Assembly (NCBI GenBank): GCA_025267735.1
Contig: CM046296.1
Location: 25,384,464 to 25,448,463, forward strand
Direction of reading: 5' to 3'
Origin: Mactra quadrangularis
Taxonomy: Eukaryota > Mollusca > Bivalvia > Venerida > Mactridae
DNA length: 64,000 bases
How positions within the stretch are numbered: position 1 is the first letter of the stretch; every line of letters starts with the position of its first letter. A program made the translations under genes and the position numbers. The notes under the pieces were generated by a model, which was given only the letters and a program-made list of their open reading frames with translations, was not told the origin of the DNA and did not search any database. Shown here in pieces: positions 52,809 through 64,000 of the stretch.

Positions 52809-54383
52809 GTGAGTATATTTTATCACTCTGATTAAAATCATTCTATAGGGACGGTAAGAATTATAATGTTGACATCATCACTTCGTCTTAATGCATTTTA
52901 GAAAATAATCAAGGCACCTCTTTTGTAAAATTTGAAGCGTCAAAAGTTGTTTTTGTTTTTTGTTTGTGTTTTGTGTTATGATCTAATGTCAATATAGGAC
53001 TTTTAAAAATTTCTCTGTCATTAGTGCACATGTATCTATCAACAAAGTCTTTTCAACACGAACGTCAGATGTATTAAAAATAAAAACAGTAAAGAACAGT
53101 ACACTAATTGATACATTGATCTAAATGGAAATGTATTTTCATGAAACCTATTAAAACTCTATAACTATTCATTATTGTCAATCCGTCTGCACTTTTGTCA
53201 TAATTCTGCAATTTTAGTGGCACAGATAATTACACTGTCATAAAAGTAAATAAATATTATAGCCGGATAATTTAAACTTAATCATGAAATTATTAATACA
53301 ATTGAATCCATACCACAATGCCCTGATGTTCAGACTATGACGTCTTTTGTAGAAATATTATCCCCGTCAATTGTAAAAGAATGTTTATAAATACTGAATA
53401 TTAGACAATTGTTGTCTGGGGACATTTTAAAAGGCTTATTATCAATAAAATAAAAAACTTAAACTACCGGAAATTATTTAATACTTTTTTAAAAACGACT
53501 AAAATGTGATAAACTAGATCTTCAGCGTATTTCATATTCATAAATTTATATATGTGAATTATTATTTATGTAATATAAACCTGGCGACGTCGCTATATTA
53601 TCTCAATACTTGTACTCATAGGAATCGAAACACATGTACAAAAAGTGGCTATTAACCTTTATTGCTAATTAAAGAGATTCTCTCATTCGTATAACTCATC
53701 ATTATTTTTCTATATTAGCATAGACTTAGATACAAAGTACAATTGCGGCTGTTTCTTATCTTTAAAAACAAGGGTGGGGCATATCTTCAAAATCGCACGA
53801 AAATAAGTAATATAATTTACACGTGCTTACAATTATGATGAATTCGGTCGATATTTCTTAGATTGCACTAGGCTACATTTCTATTCTTTAAAACCATAGA
53901 CAGAAGTCCTTTGACATTCCTAAGTAATCGACAATCCCGTGCTTTTGACAGCCTATGGAGCAATGTTATTAAACATTCATGACATGAACCTGTTTATAAG
54001 CTCCAAGGAATATGCTTATCATACCTATCCTTTATAACCAATATCTGAGGATTTCTAACATACTTCGTGTCAAAAATAAATTCCTGAATTACATGTACTG
54101 AAAACATGTCAAGAATGTCAAAACATAAATCCATTAAGTATGTTACAAGTACACCCATTTGCTCAGATTCAAGATTTTATGTCGTTCTTTGAAACATAAA
54201 CGTGCATAGAATTTTGCCTTCAAAATCATATATGAGAATTGTTTACAAGACATCAACAGCTTTGTTTGAAATATTTCAATAGTCGCTTATAATAAGAACC
54301 AATCACCTGGGCTAGATGTTGAACACCACAACTTTCATGTACAGCAAAAATTTAACATACCAATTTAAATCTACAAAATATTA

Positions 54384-54415
54384 AGTTTGTTTGGGTTTTA
54401 GTTTGTTTGGGTTTT
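54384..54415. repeat. Two tandem copies of a 16-bp unit at SINE edge
   Basis: AGTTTGTTTGGGTTTT at 54384-54399 is repeated exactly at 54400-54415, directly adjoining the SINE 3' stem-loop. This is consistent with slippage or tail variation. Confidence 0.85.
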
Positions 54416-54466
54416 ACGGCGCACCAACACAAAAAGGTCACATCGCGCCGAAAGCAATCAATGATA
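54400..54466 (-). repeat. SINE family 1, 3'-end fragment
   Basis: It contains the 3' stem-loop of the family (CGGCGC at 54417-54422 with GCGCCG at 54445-54450, loop including ACCAACACAAAAAGGTCAC) but lacks the tRNA-like head. The copy is 5'-truncated, as expected for target-primed insertion. Confidence 0.65.
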
Positions 54467-57400
54467 CTATTGATTCAAACGAAATTGAAGATGTAAAGCT
54501 CTATATTTTATTATAAACATTTATTTCTTTCAAAAAGTTAAGAGGAGTGATGTGCGTAACGTCTCATACAAAGAAGAGGATAGATGATTTTTTTACTAAA
54601 TCAACTTTGCATATAATTATCATATGCTGTCTATAAGAAAAAGGAATGTAATGAAGATTAGTGAGGTCTAAGGTACCGTTTCCTCTGAAAAAGATTACAC
54701 AATAGAGACGTTTTGTTGGGAATAAAAGTTAGTGTAAATATTTTGTTTATAAGGAGACACTTGGAGGTGACACTCATGCCTTATATGAACCGACTACGCA
54801 GCTATTACTGACCCCCAATAAACATTGCTTAAATTGACACTATAATTTTATCTACATGTACCCTAACATTTGTCATGACTTAAAACTACTTGTGTAAGAT
54901 TGCACTTATTGTATTTGATTGCAGTTATACTATAAAGTTGTGTTATACAACCAAATACTTTCGATAGTAAATTGCCAGAATTGATACCATTGTAACTTTT
55001 GTGTGGTCTCTTGATTGCAAACAAAGAATGCCGATTCACTGACATTAAAAGAGAAGATATTTATTAATTTTTACCGTTTTAGAATCACTTAATAGCTAGG
55101 CTAGTCATGTTTGTTAGGCAGAGTTATGAGTCTATGAAGCCACATGTAATTGCAAACCAAGTTTTCATTGATCAAGCGGTCTGTACAGTGAGCTCAATTT
55201 TCCTAAATAACCTGTTAAGTCCGTTTAAAACCATCACTTCATAAACCGCTACGGTCTCCAAAAACATGGTGCACTTTTGCGATTAGTGTTCTCAGTCCTA
55301 TGAACGGACTAACTAACGAGGATCATGTAAATTTCCATTACGTAAATTTTCTGCTTAGGGACTTAGTACGTCTCAAATTAACAACCAACTGTTAATTAGA
55401 TAAATATCAAACTTTTACATCTACAGGTGTCGTATTTCATCTCGTTAAGTTATTACATTGACATTTCTTTAAGGACTTTATCAATTAACTTTTTTAATCT
55501 TGAAATAAAAGTATGTAATTGGAAACGCTGTTATCATTGTAATAAAACCCAACATTAAATTGTTTTCATCCGCCAATTATGTCCAATTACTACTTAAAAA
55601 GTCATTACTTAGGTTATTTAATGCTGAAAACAGTTTTTAAAAGAAAGCCTTAAAGGAATATTTTTTTACGGAATTATCAAATTACTTTGGTAAAAATAAA
55701 AAATGACAGACTGCTTTATTATCACTGTATCATGTTTACTTCTATTTCAAATATTGTTTGACATGTCAGATAATTATCTATTGTTTAGTTTTTCAACACA
55801 AATATACCTGGCTAACAAATTGCTTAACGGACGGGTTTTTTGACTGTTAAAAAGGGGTAAAAAATTAACAAACCAAACTAAAGCTAAATCGTACCCTTGT
55901 TATAAGTTTAACGCCTTTTTATTTCATCCTAGCTACATGTATAAAAAATATAAAATATCTCTGCTTCATTCTTATAATTTGGATGCATTATAAAAACACA
56001 CCAGAATGCTAGACAAAACATACATGGTTTTATGCAACATACTTCGAAGCTCAGAATATCCCAAAAAGGCAACTTGTTTTGTTTACGAGAACATCAGGTG
56101 TTTAAATATGATATAGTGATGTCCGAGGTTTCATTTAAAATATTCCCTCAGAAAATATAATATTCCGTCTATATCAATACCATAAAAACAAATATAATGT
56201 TTTGATACAATGTCTCTTGTAAGCATACAAAGTGAAAGCTTACTAGGAAGTAAATTAGATACATCGACTAGAACTTTGTTACAATGTTTGCTTATATCTC
56301 CAGTACTTCTTGACCTGTCACTCCCATACCAAACAATCTGATTTCCGCAGCCAATATTGAATAGCAAACACCAGCAACGAATAACATTTTAGACGCTAGT
56401 ATTTAATTCATACTGCCAGTCTTTGATTTCAAAACAAACGTAAGGCAATCCTTATCATTTTACCTCGAAGTCTATAAAAAGAACATGTTTTGAAATATGT
56501 CGCTACAAAAAACTAGATATGTCTCGGTGTTTCATTGAGCAAAAAAATGGAAGTATTTTCAGGACAATGATGTGGACTTGATGATGCTTTTAACTACTAA
56601 CAATGTATTTTTGTTTCATATTCGGGCCAAAAAATATATAAATTACAAGTATGAATCTAAAGCTTGTTTGCACGCTTAAAAAAGGTTATTGTTTATATAA
56701 TGTAATTAGTAAGGAATGTCACCATTGATTATTGTCGAACAAAAATTCACACTGCCAAATACCAGTGGCTTTATTACTATTTCAACATCTAATAATATAT
56801 CATTACTTAACAAAGACAACTCACTATTTCATCCACACCCCAACGTGACTTTAATAAATAAGATGTTGCATAACTGCTTGCTTAAAAGAGTTAACTTTGC
56901 TCAGAAACCTAGAACATATCATTCATTCTTGTTCCATTATTAGACTTAACAGAGTGGATACATATCTATTTTGCGCTTTACAGAGAAATATGGCAATGCA
57001 AATACTCGTGATAATAGAAAACGACGAATAAGCTTTAAATTTAAAACAGGAAAACACATGTGAGTAATACAATCGAAGTTTAAAATTTCAAACCTAGCTA
57101 ACCCACTCAAAATGTTTTTTCAGTGAAACCGTATTTGCTATTGCGATACAGATATATTACATTTTCAATTGGATTAATAGTTGAAACAAAATGGTTTTGT
57201 TGCACCGTTTCTCGAATTGAAAACCTGGTTTACTATTCGCAACTCATTTGTAGTTTCTTTTCATGTAAAGCTGTATTATTAAATCGAATGGCTAAAAATT
57301 TGAATGAAATTTGCTTAAAACAAAAATGTCATATTGACCCTCTACGTACTTGTAGTGAGATATATTAATAAGTATTTTGTTAAGTTTAATATTTTGATCA

Positions 57401-58544
57401 TAATACCAAGACATAAGTAGAGAAGCTGAATTAGCAAGATATTCCTTTTAAAGAAACATTGCTTTTGCCATTAACAATAATAACATAATAAACGTAGGCG
57501 ATTTGTAACGTCATGTCAATACAGAACATACAATTTCCCGATCTGACTCTTCTAAACGTGGTCGGTCGATTGAATACAGAATTGGTTTTTACTATTTAAG
57601 GAATGGTCATTCAATTTACTACAAGCAGACTATGACTTCCTCTATATTAATGTAATAATCGCATCACGTACTGAAAAATATCTTTTAGAAATTAGATCTG
57701 CATAGACATAAACGATTACAGTCTTTCAACATGTTATTGACCTGTTGATCTATTTATAGTAGCTATAAGATTCAAGAAATTGTCACACACAAAATGATAA
57801 ATGAATAAATGATGGATATTTGTACAAAACACTTCATATCTCATTGGGATAGGAAATTTGTATTTGATTGCTTTAGTGACTTTATGTTGATGTATAGTAA
57901 AACTCCTCAACAGCAACCAGCTATGGATAATTACTTTTAGATTTAAGAAAGGGTATGCCACGATTGATGTCAAGAGTATTAGTAAATAAAGCCTCGGTTC
58001 CTTCAGGTTTATATAAAATACTGAAATTAAAGTTGATAAATCCTGGTGTTAAACTTTCAACATTTCATGGAAATTGAACGATGGTGAACTTAATCTGTAA
58101 TGTATAACATCGAAAGATGAACATCTTAAGAAAGCTGTACTGTATTCTGATATACCGTCTGGCTCCTGAATCATTGTAATAATTTCATTTTGAATATGTA
58201 TAAGATGTAGGGTAACATTTACATATACTGACAATAATGAACATTTAATATGGCGCCTTTCTTGTATAGAAAACTACCATATACTTGTACTAGACAGTGA
58301 CATTTGTCATTTCTTTCCACAATAAAAGCGATTGTGAAACAAGGTTTTTACTGATAATCATCATCTTTGATTCGGCTTCATTAGCCCCAATTTATACAGC
58401 TAGGATAATATTTCTAAATCATAAGACAAACTATGCGGTTGATATCGATACGGCATTGCCAATTAGAAAAGTTAATGAAGCAATAACATTCAAGTGAACA
58501 ATGGTTCCAATATAGCTTTGATATATATTTATTTTTTAAATTGG

Positions 58545-58795
58545 ACTTAACGCCGTATTAACACATTTTAGGTCATTTTACGGCGTCCAGCGCACCTAAC
58601 CTAGCTTTCCTGGACCCTTCTCCAGTACTCGCCACAAGGCCGGACACTTCTCCATATTGTTTAATCAATGGAGGACAATTGCCATGATAGTCTAATTTTC
58701 GTGGAAGGGTATAACCTCTCCGGGTGGGTTTCGAGTCCGTACCACCTTTGGGACACGAGATTCCAAATCCCGGCGCGCTACTTTGATATTTAAAT
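58545..58795 (-). repeat. SINE family 1, near full-length copy
   Basis: On the minus strand a decayed tRNA-like head (about 58795-58725, with GGACTCGAAACCC in the B-box position) is followed by a body shared with 44766-45002. It ends in a 3' stem-loop, ACGCCGTA (58550-58557) with TACGGCGT (58579-58586). It sits in the last kilobase of the receptor intron, antisense to the gene. Confidence 0.7.
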
Positions 58796-59173
58796 AATGT
58801 CAACATTTAATAATGTTTATAGCGGTCTGATCCTACAACTTATTAAATATTACTATACAACTTCTGTACAAACAATATAATCATTTATGTCAATGTAGGT
58901 CTCAGTTCTACAAGATATTTTACCGCACAGTAAAATAAGAATCAAAATTTGATCGTTGAACCTCCTTTAAGATTTTTAAATTTGAGAAAATGTTTTGCAT
59001 CTGTCTCGAGCTTGTGATAAAATGCCAGAACAATCCTTCTATATTAAATTATTTTATGTATAAATGTTAAGATATCACCTTAACAGAATTGTCAAAAATA
59101 CAATGAAAAGTTATGTTCAGACTAAATGAGATAACTATGAGTATTACTGATTTTAACAACATATATATTACAG

Positions 59174-59860
59174 GTATGGAAGATGGCTGGCCTTGGTTGG
59201 TTAATTGCTGGTATTTGTGCTTTACCCATGGTTGGTATCTTCAAAACCAATGTTGTAGACGGCAAACCGGTATGTGAGAATATATTCCGCGGTAAACCAG
59301 AATTCCATCGACAGATCTGGATAACATATATATGTTTCAGCGTCTTCTTTATACCACTTGTCATTCTCTCTGTTTGCTACATTCGTATCTTCATGAAGGT
59401 TGCACAAAAGGCGAACGAAAACCGGAACAAAAAGACACTTCGGTTTCGAAGCCCATCAGGAAAAGTTCAACTTCAAAGCACTAAATCAACATCTCTGCCA
59501 AAGGCTAAAATCAAGACATTAAAACTCACATTCGTCATAATTGTTACATTCGTTGTGTGCAGTCTGCCTTTATTTGTGTTGGAAATGATAATGTCATTTG
59601 GAAATCATTGTCTAATATCTGACAAGGTCTATGGTTTCTTTGCTGGAATGGCAGCATGTAATTCAGCCACTAATCCTTTCATATTCCTTGGATTTAATGT
59701 AAGCATGTCGTGGATCAAGGGTGTCCGCTCTAGAATGATTGCAGCTAAACGCAAGCCAAGATTTATATACTCGGCAACTTCCAGTGCAGATTCACATCCG
59801 CATTTAAAACATTTTGATCATGATCAGGAACAGAGCACACAGACTTATCTTCATCCATGA
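59174..59860 (+). CDS. Class A GPCR, oxytocin/vasopressin-receptor-like, coding exon B
   Basis: Codes residues 167-394 and the stop (TGA at 59858-59860). It opens VWKMAGLGW, in phase with exon A. TM4 spans about 170-188 (W175 is W4.50). ECL2 holds C200, the partner of C128. TM5 spans about 214-236 with P227 (P5.50) and Y235 (Y5.58). Loop 3 is basic and Ser/Thr-rich (240-276). TM6 starts with KAKIKTLKLTF, very like oxytocin/vasopressin receptors. The usual FxxCWxP is FVVCSLP (292-298), with S296 replacing the W6.48 toggle. TM7 has NSATNPFIF: N333 and P334 are kept but F337 replaces the Tyr of NPxxY. A short tail (338-394) is basic, then His/Ser/Gln-rich, with no clear palmitoylation cysteine. 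Length and topology are those of a complete receptor with no frameshift, so it looks functional but divergent. Confidence 0.87.
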   Translation, partial: VWKMAGLGWLIAGICALPMVGIFKTNVVDGKPVCENIFRGKPEFHRQIWITYICFSVFFIPLVILSVCYIRIFMKVAQKANENRNKKTLRFRSPSGKVQLQSTKSTSLPKAKIKTLKLTFVIIVTFVVCSLPLFVLEMIMSFGNHCLISDKVYGFFAGMAACNSATNPFIFLGFNVSMSWIKGVRSRMIAAKRKPRFIYSATSSADSHPHLKHFDHDQEQSTQTYLHP

Positions 59861-60170
59861 CTACGCCTTTCGTCGCTGCAGCATCTGAACTAACAAAACA
59901 TTAATTCAGATTTTGTAGCGACTATCTTGGAATAACATTACGGGAAAACAAACTTTCACTTGACGTCGTCATGTACATGTTACACCTGTGCAATGCTCAG
60001 AAGAATTGAATGATCCACATTTTGGGTGATTGTGGCTTGAACATTACGAAAATATCACACTATCATGAGACATTATTGTCATTTGTAAAAATAAGCGCAT
60101 CAGAAGAAAATAACAAAATTAAAAGATGAGAGATATGAGACGAATGAAATAAACCCTCATCTAATTAATA
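59861..60170 (+). other. Probable 3' UTR with polyadenylation signal
   Basis: AT-rich sequence after the receptor stop. The first canonical AATAAA lies at 60148-60153, so cleavage about 15-25 nt later would give a 3' UTR of roughly 310 nt. Later signals may also be used. Confidence 0.5.
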
Positions 60171-61419
60171 TAGTTTATGTTGATTCAATTATTGTTGTTT
60201 GGTTCTTAGGAATATATACAGGGGCAACACGGACTATCACTGAACGGCTTTCTTTTACTGTAACACCAGTAAAACACTAATGATGTTACTGATGTTCACG
60301 TGAAACAGTACAGCTTCAAATAATATAGTTATTTAGGCGTGAATCTTCTACAAAAATATGTATCACTAAATATTGGTACTGAGTGAAACCTTATATGGTG
60401 GAGGCCACTTTGTTTTCAATTGTATAATAAGACAGAAAGCAAAAAACACTGGCCAGTGTAGATCATTAGTAACACCAGTACATCCGTGGAACTGAATGAA
60501 ACTATCTATAATGGTAGTCGTAATATTGTTTAATTAAGTGATTGGCTTGACTGTTGTGCAATGATACACAAAAAGCAACTACCATTGGAAGGTATAGTTC
60601 CTTTAAAAATACAAGTAAACGGATACAACAGAACTATTTATAGTGGTAGCCATGTTATTTATTTTCATATTTTGAAGTCAATTGATTCTGTAACTGTGCA
60701 TTAAAAAAGACGTGTGTAGTGTCAACCATTACATATCCGAAGGAGGATATAAATTATTTTAAACCTATTCTATCATTTACCATTCATCACAGATCACTTC
60801 ACTTAAATCTGGAGAAGCGTTCATAATATCGCGAAGTTGCTTCTTATTTTTCTTGATTTCTACATCGTCGGACGACCCCTTTTCATTAACTTGTTTTATG
60901 TTCATAAGTTTCTATGAATTGATGCTGTGTTATTGCCGACAATGAACAATACTAAGACTGTATTAAAATTCCGTTTAATGGTCACTTTATAAATTGTACA
61001 TATTGTGGTGTTTAAGGAAAGAGCTTATACAACCTATCAAAGTGATTAACGTCTAAAGGAACTTACCAGTGGAAGTCACGGTGTTCAAATTAACTGACTG
61101 CATGGATAGTACGAAAACATAGCTGTGACGCTTCAAATAAAACCCATAAAATTGTTCGCAGATTTTTTTGTACATTTTAAACATTGACTGACAAGCAGTA
61201 CACTTCCTATTAAATATCTCAATGTTATCCGCAAGTTTGAAATGTTCCACTTGCAAATATTCGGTTTAAAATGAGAATCCAGTTGTTTAATAGATGATAC
61301 TCCCCTTCAGATATTTTGTAGTTAATATATAATATTAATACTAATTTTAAATCTCTTATGAGTCAACTTTATTATTTTCTGTGATTAAAGTCATTACGTT
61401 ACAATTTCTTGCTGAAATA
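60171..61419. other. Non-coding, nothing recognised
   Basis: AT-rich DNA downstream of the receptor gene. The frame at 61053-61256 has no recognisable domain. Confidence 0.55.
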
Positions 61420-61492
61420 GGATTCGAAAGGGACCAAATAATCAAAAAGTGCAAGTCCAACTGATACCTGTAACCGCTTTACCACGTGACCA
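61420..61492 (-). repeat. Degenerate tRNA-like sequence
   Basis: On the minus strand, TGGTCACGTGGTAAAGCGG resembles an A box, and CCCTTTCGAATCCT about 40 bp later resembles a B box. The arms do not fold into a convincing cloverleaf, so a decayed tRNA or SINE head is more likely than a working gene. Confidence 0.4.
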
Positions 61493-62690
61493 CAAAATTT
61501 TGGAGCATTCCTCATCGAGACAAAGACAGATACGCCAAAACTTGACTCGTTAATGACACATACGTCGAGATATACAGTAACATTTTGTTTATGATAAAAA
61601 TGTAAATTTTGGGAAATGCAACACCTTCTCTATTATATTGCCATTCATACTGATTGACAATGTTTTTATGTAGTTTCTAGTTCATTTACAGTGCTAGTCA
61701 ATGTCAGCCTGCTGTCCTTTTATGTCTTTCTGCCCACTGTAGGTCTAAATTAGTATAGCTTGAAACACGGTCATTGTTTCTTATAGACGTAACCTTGTCA
61801 ATCAACTATTGTATATAATTGACATATTGTAAACCGACAACCTCGGAATATATCTCAGAATTCATTCAATTAGCATTATTTAAATACAGAGAGTGACGTT
61901 TTTGTGTCAGAAGCATTTGGTATGTCTCATTTAGCATCAGCGGAGGTTATTTACAGCTATGCTTCGAATGGGGAATTCAGTGTCCGAGCCCCAATAGCAA
62001 CAGGAGTTGCATATTTGTTACGCATCTGCCATAATGTTTATATTCTCAGCATAAGGAAGGAGAAGCGACTTTGTGGATGGTGAACCTATAAACGCACTTG
62101 ACAGCATTTTTTAAATTTTATTTCTGTACTCATAGAAGAATGGTCGTATGGTATTGGTACCTATGGCGTTTAGCTGAGTGACTGATTTGATAGGCAATTG
62201 ATATGTTATTACACTCTTTCTTTCGTAAACTATCTTAAAATATAACTTGCCCGGTTTATGTCAATGTACACACGAGTCAATGCCCTTGAATTAAGTTATG
62301 GGCGAGTTTGTTTGACAAAGAAACACCTTTTCTACTTTTTTTTTCTTATGGAATTATATTTTCGTTGTTATCTACATTGTATTATTTGAATTAATATGTA
62401 AATTGTATTATATTTTGTGAACAGATATAAGAAATAACATGAATATGTAAATTGTATTTTCTTATTTATCTATTCTTAATATACCAGATTGTGTGTGGAT
62501 GAATGTAAACATAATTACCGAGCTATTTATCATCAATTTACAGAACACACGAGAGACCTTGTAGAATAAACATTAAGTTGTTACTACAACAGTCACAATG
62601 TCAGTGATTTTCTATCCCCATTTCTTTTTTTGTTCAGTTTGTTAACCTACTACTAGGCACTGACTTATGCCCTACATGATTTAAAATCAG
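61493..62690. other. Non-coding, nothing recognised
   Basis: AT-rich with no supported feature. Confidence 0.55.
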
Positions 62691-62812
62691 TGGTAGGAGG
62701 GTAATGGCCGTACAAATTATTTCATGACCAAGCTTCACACAAGTATTCCCCGCCCGGTAATCGAACCTACAACCCTTCATCAGTAGACTTGCGCGTTACC
62801 GACTGAGCCTAT
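62691..62812 (-). repeat. tRNA-derived SINE, second family
   Basis: On the minus strand, from about 62811, GGCTCAGTCGGTAACGCGC is a good A box and GTAGGTTCGATTACCGG a good B box, at tRNA-like spacing. The sequence after the tRNA-like region does not match SINE family 1. A tRNA gene is possible, but the 5' and 3' acceptor strands do not pair well. Confidence 0.6.
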
Positions 62813-63854
62813 ATTTATTTAGATTTCGTCCTTGCTACAGTTGTCATTAGGCCTAAATTGGAGTTGTGTTTCTGTCTTTATTTCACGGCGTCTCAACGCC
62901 GTGATATTGTGATGGGTAGGTTTTGATAGCAATGGGCAAAAGTCACGTGACATAAATCCTTTCCATTTCTACTGCCGATATTTATTGGTTAAAAGTTACA
63001 TAGAAAAAGCATTTTTTGGGAAACCATATAAATGATATTTCTATCAACAGCGCAACACACGAAATATCAGCGTCTTATATCAACCATTTCCGCAAATCCT
63101 TTCGACTCACATGAAAAGTGGACGGTCTAACTTACTAACGCATTGTTGAAACACTGACACCATACACTTAAAAGGAAATTACTGACGGATTTACTGACAC
63201 CAAAGATAAAGGAGGATAATCAGACCATGACTGATTATAATTCTATTATGTACTGTATACAGGCGTTAGTATGATAATAGATTTAGTTAACATACTGACG
63301 ACATACGCAAAGAAGGATCATCGATCGTGACTAATAAATCATAAAATAGTCTATATAGAATATATAAGAAATTACAGACGACATACGCAAAGAACGATCA
63401 TCACTCGTTGATTTTCTACCTCTGCTAAAATACTTCGTGTAAACTGATATTTCTATTGTTAGGCAGAGACACACATTTAAATTGCATGACTGTCTCGTGA
63501 TTTTTTTAAAAAATAGATGCAACTAATTCTGACGCCTGTAATATCAAAATGTCGAAAATCAAAGTTAGATAACGGGAAATTAACAAAAATGAAAGTAACC
63601 ATTGATTTTTTTAAACGTGCATCTCTGATCTTTCACCTATAAAGATAGAGCAACTTATTGAACTTGAATACAAAGTGTAGCCACGCTATATATGACGTAA
63701 TACGAGGGTGCATTCGTCACTAGTATGATAATACCATATAAGGCGTTGTTTACACGCTCAACCAATACAAATGCGTATAAAGTTTTCCAGCTATATTGAA
63801 AATGGGTAAACTTTCATTGGCCGTTTAAAGACTCATAGTAAAGGTCAATATCAT
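62813..63854. other. Non-coding with small hairpin and 50-bp degenerate repeats
   Basis: TCACGGCG/CGCCGTGA forms an 8-bp hairpin at about 62883-62904. A motif of the form ACTGACGACATACGCAAAG followed by GATCATC starts at 63293 and 63372, with a weaker version at 63192. No coding frame is supported. Confidence 0.5.
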
Positions 63855-63998
63855 TATCGCCGGTCGTTGGACCGGCGATATAGACAATTATCAAGATTTG
63901 AGCATTTTGTAGTCAACATCGGTTGCCTAAAACCAATCAAAACGATGCATTTGGGGTCATATGATGAAAAAAAGAAAAGTCAAATAAGGGGCGCGTGA
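63855..63998 (+). repeat. Hairpin-ended dispersed repeat, copy B
   Basis: It starts with a perfect 11-bp hairpin, TATCGCCGGTC (63855-63865), loop GTTG, GACCGGCGATA (63870-63880). It then matches the reverse complement of 30697-30840 to the end of the window, so the element may continue beyond it. Confidence 0.65.
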
Positions 63999-64000
63999 AT

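Larger units (their letters stand above)
52809..59173 (+). other. Intron of the GPCR gene (6365 bp)
   Basis: It begins GTGAGT and ends TATATTACAG, both good consensus sites, and joins exons A and B in phase 0 within intracellular loop 2. The interior is AT-rich and has no recognised exon. It contains two minus-strand SINE pieces, 54384-54466 and 58545-58795, both antisense to the gene. Frames at 56716-56943, 57123-57368 and 57734-57973 show no receptor or other domain. Confidence 0.85.

Noticed and set aside
56716..57368. Additional exons within the receptor intron
   Set aside because: Translated products show no transmembrane or known domain. Exons A and B already give a complete seven-helix receptor in phase.
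1..64000. LTR retrotransposon or endogenous virus
   Set aside because: No paired long terminal repeats, primer-binding site, gag, protease or integrase signal was recognised on either strand.

Overview
The window looks like animal nuclear DNA, most likely from a lophotrochozoan and probably a bivalve mollusc. It is AT-rich and almost gene-free. It has a multi-kilobase spliceosomal intron (GT...AG) and several tRNA-derived SINEs. It also has decayed LINE fragments ending in ATCT repeats, and many small terminal-inverted-repeat (TIR) elements. The host assignment is inference from these traits and from the one gene present. No prokaryotic or organellar gene organisation is seen.

Only one protein-coding gene can be supported. 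It is a two-coding-exon class A (rhodopsin-like) G-protein-coupled receptor on the + strand: exon A at 52311-52808, a phase-0 intron of 6365 bp, and exon B at 59174-59860. The predicted protein is 394 residues with seven membrane segments. Its TM2/TM3 and TM6 sequence resembles the oxytocin/vasopressin (conopressin/cephalotocin) receptor family and its NPS/CCAP receptor relatives. It departs from class A consensus at three usually fixed microswitches: no N1.50, Ser for W6.48, and NPxxF for NPxxY. Most other open frames are short, AT-driven and without recognisable domains, and are not annotated as genes.

Layout: 1-7.1 kb is non-coding with a clean non-autonomous hAT-type element (2158-3719, perfect 8-bp target duplication). 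7.1-10.1 kb is the strangest stretch: a candidate ~2.9-kb mobile unit with a ~396-bp internal tandem repeat and about 30 copies of ACACG on one strand against about two on the other. 11.9-15.9 kb holds a SINE, two TIR elements and two strong palindromes. 16-29 kb is essentially blank. 29.8-38.1 kb is an old three-copy tandem duplication of non-coding DNA. 39.3-39.65 kb is a TTAA-flanked miniature element with a second partial copy near 20.03 kb. 44.8-47.9 kb contains a SINE and two 5'-truncated LINEs joined head to head inside a 16-bp direct repeat. 52.3-60.2 kb is the receptor gene, with two antisense SINE pieces in its intron. 60.2-64 kb is non-coding with tRNA-like SINE heads and a hairpin-ended repeat whose inverted partner lies near 30.7 kb.

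The receptor is the only functional protein-level unit. The rest records transposition and duplication. Positions come from reading the sequence by eye, and family names for repeats are provisional because no search could be run.
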